From Cylindrodendrum hubeiense (taxonomy: Eukaryota > Ascomycota > Sordariomycetes > Hypocreales > Nectriaceae), in NCBI GenBank assembly GCA_014621425.1, contig JAANBB010000329.1, forward strand, positions 1 to 46,371: DNA of 46,371 nt, in the 5' to 3' direction. Position numbers and translations under genes: made by a program. Position 1 is the first letter of the stretch. Each line of letters opens with the position of its first letter. A model generated the notes under the pieces. It worked only from the letters and a program-made list of their open reading frames with translations. It did not search any database and had not been told where the DNA came from. Below, piece by piece: positions 34,601 to 42,563 of this stretch.

Positions 34601-35533
34601 GCCGCGCTTTAGTGGCAGAGGCGTGCATAGCAGGCCAGGAGGGAAGGATTCCAGCGTTGTGCGCACTCTGGTGGAGCCGTGGGACGAGACGCCTTCTAGA
34701 ACCAGGAGATGTGACTCATAGTTCTCTGCACCGTTCCCTGCACAGTATCGGAGTGATCATCTGGGTTCCTGGCTTGTTCCTTGCTTGGGTTGTACGGTTG
34801 TACAGCTCGAGTGTTGAATTGACGGCGCTATCCAGCCCAAGTCGAGCGCTTCCGCAACCATTGTCACTGTCACAGAGGGCCCTGCACTCCCAGCTGCAAT
34901 TCAATGTCGCGCAAAAGATGCCTTCTCAGCCGTCCCGGACTACAATGAAGCTACACGTGAAACCCCTGGCTTGCATCCAAAGTCAGGCACAGGAGACAGC
35001 GTTGTGGAGGTCGCCGTGCCCCGCGGACCGACCCCGCCAGTTTCCGAGCTCCGACTAAGCTCGAGGCCACTAGGCCATCAATGTCCGGCGGCGCGCAACG
35101 ACGACAAAGAAGCGGTTAACGCTGTCGCGAACGCAATCGTGAATTGGATTCAAGGGAGCAGCAGCTCAGACGCGGCGCGCGACTGACCATTGCCCTGCCC
35201 AGTGTTGACGCCCGCCGGTAGGCCACGGGGCCGCCCATCTGGCGGCCATGTGCCCCTCCATGCCCAGGTCAGCGGCATACGTCATTCGCCCATTCCCAGC
35301 GCCAAAAATCATGGAAGTTGGTTTGAAACATTTTTACGCGCTGTATTTGTTTGGACGATCTGCTCTTCCGCGAAGGCAAGATGGCCGACCTGGTATTCAT
35401 CAAGCTGAGGCCGACCGTTTGTAGCAAGGAAATTGTAAATGCTTGGGTCGTGTTCCAACCGCCACGCAACTCGAGAGCTGCGATCCTTGTGTAACAACCC
35501 CGTCAGAGTCTGTTGACGCATCACCAAACCACG

Positions 35534-36139
35534 ATGAGACTACTATGCCTGTCTCTCATCCTCGCTCTAGCGAGTCTCAGTGCGGCCGAGGTAGTCACAG
35601 TCACTGTCCCGGCCGCCATCCCCTCCAATGAGCCCGAGTGGAAGTCAGACAAGACCTTCACCTCGGCCATCCTCAACAGCACCAACTTCTACCGCAGCGA
35701 GCACAACGCCACGGCACTGACATGGAATGAGACACTGGAGGACTTCGCGTCGGACTACCTCGACGATAACGACTGCGAGTTTGAGCACTCGGGCGGCCCG
35801 TACGGCGAAAACCTCGCCATTGGGTACCCCAACGCCACGGCCAGCGTCGAGGCGTGGGGCGACGAGCGCGACGACTACAACTTCAAGCGGGGCAAGTTCA
35901 GCCACGGCACAGGGCACTTCACGCAGCTCGTGTGGAAGGCCACGACGGACGTGGGGTGCGGGCGGAGGCTGTGCGGACAGAGCGGGTGGTATCTCGTGTG
36001 CGAGTACTGGCCGAGGGGGAATGTCATCGGGGCGTTTACGGACGAGGTCCAGGCGCAGGAGGGTGGCGGCGTCATATATAAGCCACGGCTGGGTGTTGTT
36101 TTTGCAATAGTACTTGGGTGTGTGCTGTTCTGGGCATGA
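35534..36139 (+). CDS. Secreted CAP (SCP/PR-1) domain protein with GPI-like C-terminus
   Basis: A 201-aa cysteine-rich secretory protein of the CAP superfamily; fungal members are extracellular or wall proteins, some binding sterols. The ATG at 35534 gives a signal peptide (MRLLCLSLILALASLSAAEV). The CAP core shows NFYRSEHNATALTWNETL (His57), YGENLAIGY (Glu92), GHFTQLVWKATTDVGCG (His128) and YLVCEYWPRGNVIG, so the CAP cavity His and Glu residues are present. Cysteines at about 81, 142, 147 and 156 fit two disulfides. Several N-x-S/T sites are visible. The protein ends with a GGG segment (QEGGGVIY), a short spacer and a hydrophobic tail (LGVVFAIVLGCVLFWA), which suggests GPI anchoring or tail anchoring. 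It has no introns, and its GC content is higher than that of the flanks. Confidence 0.9.
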   Translation: MRLLCLSLILALASLSAAEVVTVTVPAAIPSNEPEWKSDKTFTSAILNSTNFYRSEHNATALTWNETLEDFASDYLDDNDCEFEHSGGPYGENLAIGYPNATASVEAWGDERDDYNFKRGKFSHGTGHFTQLVWKATTDVGCGRRLCGQSGWYLVCEYWPRGNVIGAFTDEVQAQEGGGVIYKPRLGVVFAIVLGCVLFWA

Positions 36140-37107
36140 TGGGATATGATATCTGGAGTTTAGGTGTGGTTACGTGGGTTTTGGTTGAAGTGACACATGC
36201 TGGACATGGGGTTGTAAATCAACTGGACCTTCTATTGTATTTCCTAGCTCATGTTGTGTCATTTATCAGAGACTGTATAACGTTGATGTTTCAGTCGTGT
36301 CGCCACTTACCCTGCCCGCATTTATTGTAAATGTCGTAAATGACAAGATACCACAGCATTGAATCGGTAGATTTCTTCTCCGTAAATCATAGCTGCTTAC
36401 ATTGTAGTCCCTTGTTACAATTGGTAATGCTCTGTTTGCATCTTTGCCTCTCCTCATCAGCAGCGAGATTGAAATTTGTCCAGGAGCAGTCCCGCGGCTG
36501 GTATCAAAGCTCAATCTTTGTTGACCAAATCATCAGATATGGCAGTTTAGCTGGGGAAATCCATGAGCTCAGTTATCAGTGATTATTCTCCTTGATCCTA
36601 CCTTTATGTCTTCATTATTTGGCCTAATGATAAGTTCGACTTTCAGTTAAGGACATATACGTACAGGATTAAACCAAGATGGAGGCACGAAAGTTCCTGT
36701 CCGGTGTGTGAATAGCAACACTCAATTCTCATAAGTAGAAAGCAGAGGGGCTTCTTTTCCTCTAGGGCCCTAAAAGCTGATTCACATCTCAGTTGAACGC
36801 ACATCATTAGACGTTTAAGAGGCAATGCTCACTGCAGACCCTAATCACCACCCTTGACCACTGGCTCTTCAATGATTGATGCTTTAGTGCTCACCCGCAA
36901 CGGTAAATTCTTTCAATATTTATTGTATCTGTATTGATGAATGCACAAAGACATATCATTAGAAAGACTTGAAGCCGATGCTGCACCTCAAAGCTTTGTC
37001 AGTTTAATAACTATGAAGGTACGTTGCTAACTCTGTGTCAGATACCCCTCGCTTTCTCAGGATGTTTTATCTGCACATTCACTAGAGCTACTGCATCTCT
37101 TGCAACC
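36140..37107. other. AT-rich intergenic region
   Basis: About 970 bp between the CAP gene and the P450 relic. Frames are short with no domain. It probably contains the CAP 3' UTR. No RNA gene recognised. Confidence 0.5.
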
Positions 37108-38494
37108 CTCTACATCCTCACCCCCGCAGCCTCTGTGCATTCTCCCAGTTGCGTAACCAGCTCGACACTGTGATCCCTGAACGTTTTCGCTATGGCTGCT
37201 GCGTGCTCAATATGGGCAAGCGTCTTACCCGAGCATCCTCGTATGCCGTCCAACCACGAGATCAAGGAACATTTTTCTGCCCCCTTCAACTCTTCCTCAC
37301 CTTTCCAGTTGTAATCCTCCAGGACGGACGCCATGGTTCGTCATCAGAACCCCAGTGCTTTGAGTGTGTATGAAGACCATTTGTGTTGAGGAAAAGCGGC
37401 GTGTTAGCTGGAAGAGTTATGGTGCGACCGTCACTCAAGGGGAGCTGTGTAGTCCTTGTATTTGGTGTACCCTTTGTCACACCAACGATTGGGTTGTGTT
37501 CAAAAGCCGCATACTCTCATACTACACAAAACGGTAGCGAAACCGTTATTTCAACATCAGGAACCCTCACCGCTCGTATCAAAGGGAGTAATTCCTACCT
37601 GTACTGCAAGGGTTCGTTCTTTTCAGTTTGTCAAACCCACTACAGCTCCATTCATAGTGTTCAGCTAATAGCACTGCCTGCAATTCTACGTGAGTCCAAT
37701 TCTGTACCTCTGGGTACACCGCAACTCGGATCAATGTCAAATCCAACCCGTGTGTCATGGTGTCGTGGATGGTGGATACATATGAACATATTACCCTGGA
37801 CTTCTTTTTGAGTTAACAGCTTGTCATCTGATGACAACCGCACTAGATACGCCATCATATTGGTTTGCAACACCTTTTGCTTGTCGCTCAGTGTGACCTC
37901 CTCATGCATAGCGTCTAAATTACGGTGAAGGGATATCGTTGCTCAGCCAAGAAGTACGAACTTGCTGCTGGTATCGTTCCAACTCTTCAGGAATCGTGGT
38001 CGAATGGGGACGATCGAGTTGTGGTTTTTGAGGATGAGCTGTAGTGATTCGCGGTAGTCCATAACTTTACCTACCTTTAAATACCACACAATTTCGGATG
38101 GAGCAGTTTGGATAAAGTCCCGAGATTCTGACGAGAATATCGCAATCGTATGCTTTACCAAAACTTGCCCGCATGAGGAGATTCAAGGTAGACTGCGGAG
38201 ATATGTCCGCAATCGCATTCGTACCGTGTTTTCACATCCTAAGCAATTGTCCAAAATTTGACTAGACTGAAGAAGAGACTCAGTCCAGACCATGTTTTTT
38301 GTGAGCTCGTTGAAGCTAATCGCCGTAGCTCGACTCTGATGCTGCGAGTCTGTGGCCTCGGCCTGTTCCAGTGTTGGCAACTTTTAGAGTCTTTAGGCCA
38401 TTAGAACTTCCTGATGAAATACTAGCATCAAAAATATGTAGCCTCTTCACTGCCTCTACTGCATCTGACACATCTTCTGTAATTACTCAATTGT

Positions 38495-38793
38495 GAAAGC
38501 ATTGGCTTGCGCACCGTCCTAGTCCCGGGCAATCTGATGAGCCCTGTTTGGCTGCTTCTAAACCCATGGCTAGCCGCCTCGAGCGACGGCCAACATGCGG
38601 ACAAAATCGGCTGTTGCAATACGGATGGCTCAGTTCTGACTCTAAGGGAAAGTCCCGTGTGCACCTTGGAATGGGATATGCCTTCATCGTCGTCACGCCT
38701 GGAAAGACTTATACGTATGTCGCCAACTCCATCGCTATCGGCCATATTTTCCAGACCGAACGCCGTGGCGACCTCGTACAGCCGTACGACTAG
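38495..38793 (+). pseudogene. Inverted N-terminal segment of the P450 pseudogene
   Basis: On the plus strand, opposite to the rest of the relic, 38495-38575 reads ESIGLRTVLVPGNL followed by MSPVWLLLNPWLAAS, the proline-rich hinge and first helix typical after a P450 anchor. One frame over, 38572-38793 reads LLQYGWLSSDSKGKSRVHLG, then AFIVVTPGKTYTYVANS, then GHIFQTERRGDLVQP, the beta-1 and helix-B region. In an intact P450 these belong exactly between the minus-strand anchor (38841 leftwards) and the minus-strand helix C part (about 38470 leftwards). The simplest reading is an inversion of about 300 bp. Confidence 0.75.
38774..38789. repeat. 16-bp hairpin at the P450 inversion boundary
   Basis: TCGTAC-AGCC-GTACGA, a perfect 6-bp stem with a 4-nt loop. 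The plus-strand coding relic and the minus-strand anchor both run through it, so the strand switch lies in or next to this palindrome. Confidence 0.7.
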
Positions 38794-38841
38794 GAGAACG
38801 ATAAGCCCCGTAATGAGAGCCAATACAATTGGGGCGTCCAT

Positions 38842-39381
38842 CTCAATGGCGAATTGCCTTTATGAGAGTACGAGTGTTGCCCAAAGATAGAGGCATCAAA
38901 ACTGTAGAGGGCTAACGTTGGGTTAAGGATATGCGTGAGTGGGATGAGGCTACCAAATTTGATACCACCAGTGGTACGCACCTTCATCTGTTCAAGTATA
39001 CTATCCCAGCCTGTAAGATAGAAGAATGACCGCCATCCATCACCCTCAACTCTTGTAACATCTTACTCAATTTTCACGACATGTTTATTACCCTGGACTC
39101 AATATGGCATTCTCTTCAGTTGGTTTAAAAGCTGGGATGCCTGGCTGAGTTGACATGACTCTTTGTATTACAATAGTCGCATATTCGATCATTACATTTC
39201 ACCACACCACCACCTCTCGAGTGACGGGGCGCCTGATCCAGGACAACCCATTCAGTTGTTTTACACTGAAGACGTAATGGTGAAATCACGGTGCTCTGGT
39301 TGGGTGTGGGTGTCTCCACTAGGGCTCGCAACTCCACATTCCACACATTCATAGTTCGTGATATTGTCGACATTTTCCATC
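38842..39381. other. Intergenic region between P450 relic and tRNA
   Basis: About 540 bp of AT-rich sequence. It would hold the former P450 promoter. No further P450-like segments or other genes were recognised. Confidence 0.5.
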
Positions 39382-39473
39382 GGCCGCGTGGCCTAATGGC
39401 TAAGGCGCTAGATTTCGGTTCACCGATGTCAAAAATTCTCTAGAGACTCCAGGTTCGACTCCTGGCGTGGTCG
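39382..39473 (+). tRNA. tRNA-Arg (anticodon TCG) with 19-nt intron
   Basis: A full cloverleaf. Acceptor GGCCGCG (39382-39388) pairs with CGTGGTC (39466-39472) and the discriminator is G39473. The D-stem is GCC/GGC around TAATGGCTAA. The anticodon stem CTAGA (39408-39412) pairs with TCTAG (39439-39443). The anticodon is TCG at 39415-39417. The intron is 39419-39437, between positions 37 and 38. The T-arm is CCAGG-TTCGACT-CCTGG (39449-39465). The acceptor has two G-U type pairs. The intronless product would be 73 nt before CCA addition. The D- and T-loops contain the internal A and B boxes for RNA polymerase III. Confidence 0.95.
39419..39437 (+). other. tRNA intron, 19 nt
   Basis: Canonical position after nucleotide 37 of tRNA-Arg. 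It would be removed by the tRNA splicing endonuclease. It starts TTCACCGATG; part of it (ACCGA) can pair with the anticodon region TCGGT. Confidence 0.85.
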
Positions 39474-39487
39474 TTGCATTCGCATCA

Positions 39488-39494
39488 TTTTTTT
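39488..39494 (+). terminator. RNA polymerase III terminator
   Basis: A run of seven T beginning 14 nt after the tRNA discriminator base. Confidence 0.9.
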
Positions 39495-40661
39495 GTGGTG
39501 TTTGTTGCATCCTTTTTGCGTGGCGTGCTGCATTTTGCAATCTGCGATGGTGTCGTGATGGTGGTGTGGCGGTTGGGTGCCGGTTAGGTGGCAGGCGGCC
39601 ACAGGCAGACATTGAGAATAGATAATTCTTTGTTCGTACCTAGTTCAAAACCTCCAGCGATCATAAAACATGACTCAATACAATGTGAATGAGGGTCCCT
39701 CAGTGCCAGTATTGGCCACACGCTGTTGGCGAAGTGTGTCCATTAATCCAACTCCTCGCTACTCAATCTCGATCTCAATGATCAATCGCGGACGAAATGT
39801 GACAATTGCTTTACCTGGCTTTGCAGCAGTCAATCTATTAGTAGTTTCTTGGTATAATTTCTTCGTCACTTTAACAAAGGCGTAGTATTATTGTTTAATA
39901 AAGTGAGCTGTATCGTTGTGTGGACGCCTTGCTGCAACGCCCCGGAGGATCTCAATGCTCACGCATTGGGTTGACTGTCGGTTTTTTGGGAATAAATGTA
40001 AGAACAGACTACGAGGCCTTCCGCGAAGGTTGCTTGACTGACATAATCAGCGCACAAAAGGAACGCTCGCTGGTCAATTGGAGGATACAATATACAAGGC
40101 GGGCATGGCAGTTGAAACAATGGCTGACAGAGCAGTTGCACCCATGATTTGAAAACCAACTGCTTAATTAACCCTTGAATTAAAACGTGCCAATTCCATT
40201 TTTGAAGAGAAAACTCGACGGCATCTGTTTTAGTGGTCACTGAGTGAAGATTCACATCGGCTTGACTTTCCTTGCTTCACATGGAGCTTGTTCGAGAATT
40301 GAAGTCTTTACGAGCCAAATTTGTAGGCTTTGCTTAAAATCCTTGCGCTGAATTACCTGTTTATCCATATTTAGGAGACCTAAAACCATTTCAGCTCGGG
40401 GTTCAAATTCCCAAGTCACACTAACTCAGAGTCGCAATCTCAGATACCCTCGTGGTGGGCTCCGCACGCGGTGTACCGGATAATAATTCCGCCGATTCCG
40501 CTAAGTTTTCGGTCAGGCAGAGAGAGCTCCCGCTTTGATCTCGCGACATCAGAACCGCGGCAATCGACCATTCAACTTAACGTCCCACTATCCGAACGCC
40601 CTGCGCCCGTCTCGACTCTTCCTCCCAAGATTCCCACCCGTTTCGCGCTCCCCAAACAAAA
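39495..40661. other. Intergenic region between tRNA-Arg and SmE
   Basis: About 1.2 kb. The first part is AT-rich with no domain-bearing frame. A T-arm-like string (GGGGTTCAAATTCCC) sits at about 40397-40411 without the other arms of a tRNA. The last 150 bp before 40662 is C/T-rich and fits the SmE promoter and 5' UTR. Confidence 0.5.
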
Positions 40662-41546
40662 ATGACTGGTCGTGGCGGTGGCGGCGGTCGCCGAGTTCTC
40701 CTCCCTCCCATGTAAGGATCAAGCTCCCCACCGCCCAGTCGCGCTGCGATGGCATGCTCTTGTCTAGTTCGGATGCAGATGCTAACGGTCTCTAGTAACT
40801 TCATCTTCAAGCTTCTTCAATCAGTGAGTTTGACCGAGTCCCAACATTGCATGCGCGAGCAGCGCGCCAGCGCTTCCGATCGCCGACGGGTTTCGAGGAA
40901 CACACTAAGTAGCGAGGTTCTACGGGCCTACGATCGAACGCCGAATAGACACGTCTCGAGCTTCACAAACCGCTGCGCATGATACTCCTTGATCTGGGTC
41001 AGTTCGTGTGCAACCTGGCGTTGCCTGCCTGCGCCAACGGGGTACTGGACTGTCTGGACTCGGATGTATCAGGATCTTAACCCAACGACCAGGAACAGGT
41101 GGTGATATTGCATGATATCACTCGTTCATGTGACATGGGGTTAAGCCAATATTGTGTTTCTCGAGACCCACGGCGCATCAAAGCTCATCGGCTTAGCATT
41201 TTTATGTTTTGGTATCTAACTGGTAGTAGCATGCGAAAGTCAGCGTGTGGCTCTATGAGCAGCTTTCCATCCGCATTGAGGGCACGATTAGGGTTAGTTT
41301 GCCGTTCCTCCGTTTGTGTGATCCAGTTTGCTGATACAGACAGGGTTTCGATGAGTTCATGAACCTCGTTATCGATGACGCCGTTGAGGTCCGACAAGTG
41401 ACCAAGACCAACGACAAGGAGACTCGGAGGTCATTAGGTATGAGATGAAAACTTCCAAGCTGTGGTCACGTGTTCTAATCCCGTGAGTAGGCCAGATTTT
41501 GTTGAAGGGTGACAATGTGTCGTTGATCCAGAGCCTGTCGGGCTGA
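40662..41546 (+). CDS. SME1: Small nuclear ribonucleoprotein E (SmE), spliceosomal Sm core
   Basis: Core Sm protein of the heptameric ring on U1, U2, U4 and U5 snRNAs. Five exons: 40662-40711, 40796-40823, 41230-41292, 41344-41437 and 41491-41546; introns are 84, 406, 51 and 53 bp, all GT-AG. The product is 96 aa: MTGRGGGGGRRVLLPP, then the Sm1 motif (INFIFKLLQ, VSVWLYEQLSIRIEG, GFDEFMNLVIDDA) and the Sm2 motif (GQILLKGDNVSLIQSL). The junctions were chosen because each restores the SmE sequence in frame: exon 1 ends AT, exon 2 begins T to make Ile17, and exon 4 ends TTA G with exon 5 starting GC CAG. Length and motifs match SmE rather than other Sm or LSm proteins. Because the exons are tiny, the gene has no long open frame. 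The second intron is about eight times the size of the third and fourth. Confidence 0.93.
40824..41229 (+). other. Long second intron of the SmE gene (406 bp)
   Basis: Starts GTGAGT and ends CTAACTGGTAGTAG, with the CTAAC branch site 10-15 nt before the acceptor. Multiple stops in all frames exclude coding read-through. I looked for C/D box snoRNA features (RTGATGA, CTGA) and found no convincing pair. Confidence 0.8.
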
Positions 41547-42533
41547 GGAGGCATTGCAATCTGGGAGGACGAGGCGTAACGGCCCAAAAGGACAAGAGCT
41601 TTAGATCATGGAAGGAATATCAAGCCGATTGGCTTATTGTGGCGCACAAGGCGCTGCTGGGACACCTCAAACAAACATGTTTAGCACCAGGTCGTCGTTG
41701 CCGCCGGAGACAGCTGGCTAGTAGAGGACTGCGGCCAGTCGGAGGTTCCGTACCCCCTCGAAGTGGGCATGTGTGCGCAAAGAAGACTTCTATCTGTTTC
41801 CAAGCGTCTTCAATTTCCCCTGATCTTCTGACGTCCCCGCAAATCGAATAGCTATGATGTCTTACGTAGATGGAGTGTTGGTTGAGGGTCGATGGAGATC
41901 CATTGTGGTTCGCCGATCTATGTTTGATGCCTAGCCGAACGCCTGGACCGTTCGCGATCGTGCTAGATGGACTAGGTGGACGTATGGTGTGATTAAGGCG
42001 TTTGCATATTTACTGTTGTCATCCAACCATAACCAACATGTTTCACTTCTGTTCACCGGCTAGCTCAAGGCTTCGGGGTGAATCATGATGTGATTTCTAA
42101 CTAACTCAATATAGCAGGTCCATGATTCTGGAGGATATGCTGAAGTCGATCAATGAACGGACGCACGTACACGTGCGCTCTTGATTTGCCATTCTCAACT
42201 CGTAGATCAACTTGAGGTGGATTGTCTTGGACAGTGGATGCAAGATAAGAGAAGGTTGAGTTCTGACAACCACCTTAGGCTCGGTTTGGAAACATCGCAA
42301 TGACAGCTGCTGTGATTTGGCTGCTTCTGATTGAACAGATGCTGAACCGTGTAGCCTATCCCAAAGATCAAAGTCGTAGCTCTCGGACATTCACCACCCT
42401 GCCGAACGTGTTCAAGAGTTACTTATTGGCTCTGATGTCGAACCGCTAGGTGAATCAGTATGAGAGTGCATTCGGTGCATGGCAAGAGGGTACCTTGCTC
42501 AACACTGTAAGCTGAAGATAACAGGGTGTTCCC

Positions 42534-42563
42534 TGTCAGTTGCTGTCAGTTGCTGTCAGTTGC
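42534..42563. repeat. 10-bp tandem repeat, three exact units
   Basis: TGTCAGTTGC repeated three times without mismatch in non-coding sequence. Confidence 0.85.

Larger units (their letters stand above)
26422..35533. other. Gene desert, about 9.1 kb, upstream of the C2H2 regulator
   Basis: The first few hundred bases are C/T-rich on the minus strand, as in a long 5' leader of the C2H2 gene. The rest has many short overlapping frames on both strands (the longest, 216 codons at 28867-29517, has no domain or biased composition). It contains TAGGTA/TACCTA clusters near 26998-27033 and 28524-28547, a CAAA/CAAG microsatellite and a 16-bp tandem repeat. No tRNA, rRNA, transposase or terminal repeats were recognised. 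It may be regulatory, hold long non-coding transcripts, or be decayed sequence. Confidence 0.5.
37108..38841 (-). pseudogene. Cytochrome P450 pseudogene, rearranged
   Basis: Remnant of a fungal microsomal P450. Read leftward, recognisable pieces appear in family order: a membrane anchor starting MDAPIVLALITGLIVLLVVRLY (ATG 38841); a segment SFNELTKNMVWTESLLQSS at about 38.3 kb (helix C region); NHNSIVPIRPRFLKSW at about 38.0 kb; an I-helix region with EVQGNMFI and, one frame over, HDTMTHGL and VYPEVQNW; a K-helix YESMRL with the E-x-x-R motif at about 37.52 kb; DGRTITLPANTPLFLNTNG and HSKHWGS at about 37.4 kb; and the heme loop SWLDGIRGCSG at about 37.24 kb with its cysteine kept. Breaks include TGA at 37943-37945 and frame changes around 38.3, 37.75 and 37.3 kb. 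A short intron probably lies between the I- and K-helix parts. The segment between the anchor and helix C is inverted (next entry). The gene cannot make a working enzyme. Confidence 0.85.

Noticed and set aside
40394..40420. tRNA T-arm-like sequence (GGGGTTCAAATTCCC)
   Set aside because: No matching acceptor, D or anticodon arms upstream, so no tRNA gene can be drawn.
40824..41229. Possible snoRNA in the SmE long intron
   Set aside because: No convincing C box/D box pair or H/ACA hairpins seen by eye; left as a question for a covariance search.
41460..41495. Second T-arm-like sequence near GTGTTCTAATCCCGTG
   Set aside because: Explained by the SmE fourth intron (branch site TCTAAT and acceptor GAGTAG).
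41369..41587. 72-codon minus-strand frame containing GIRTRDHS
   Set aside because: Antisense to SmE exons 4 and 5 and the intron between them.
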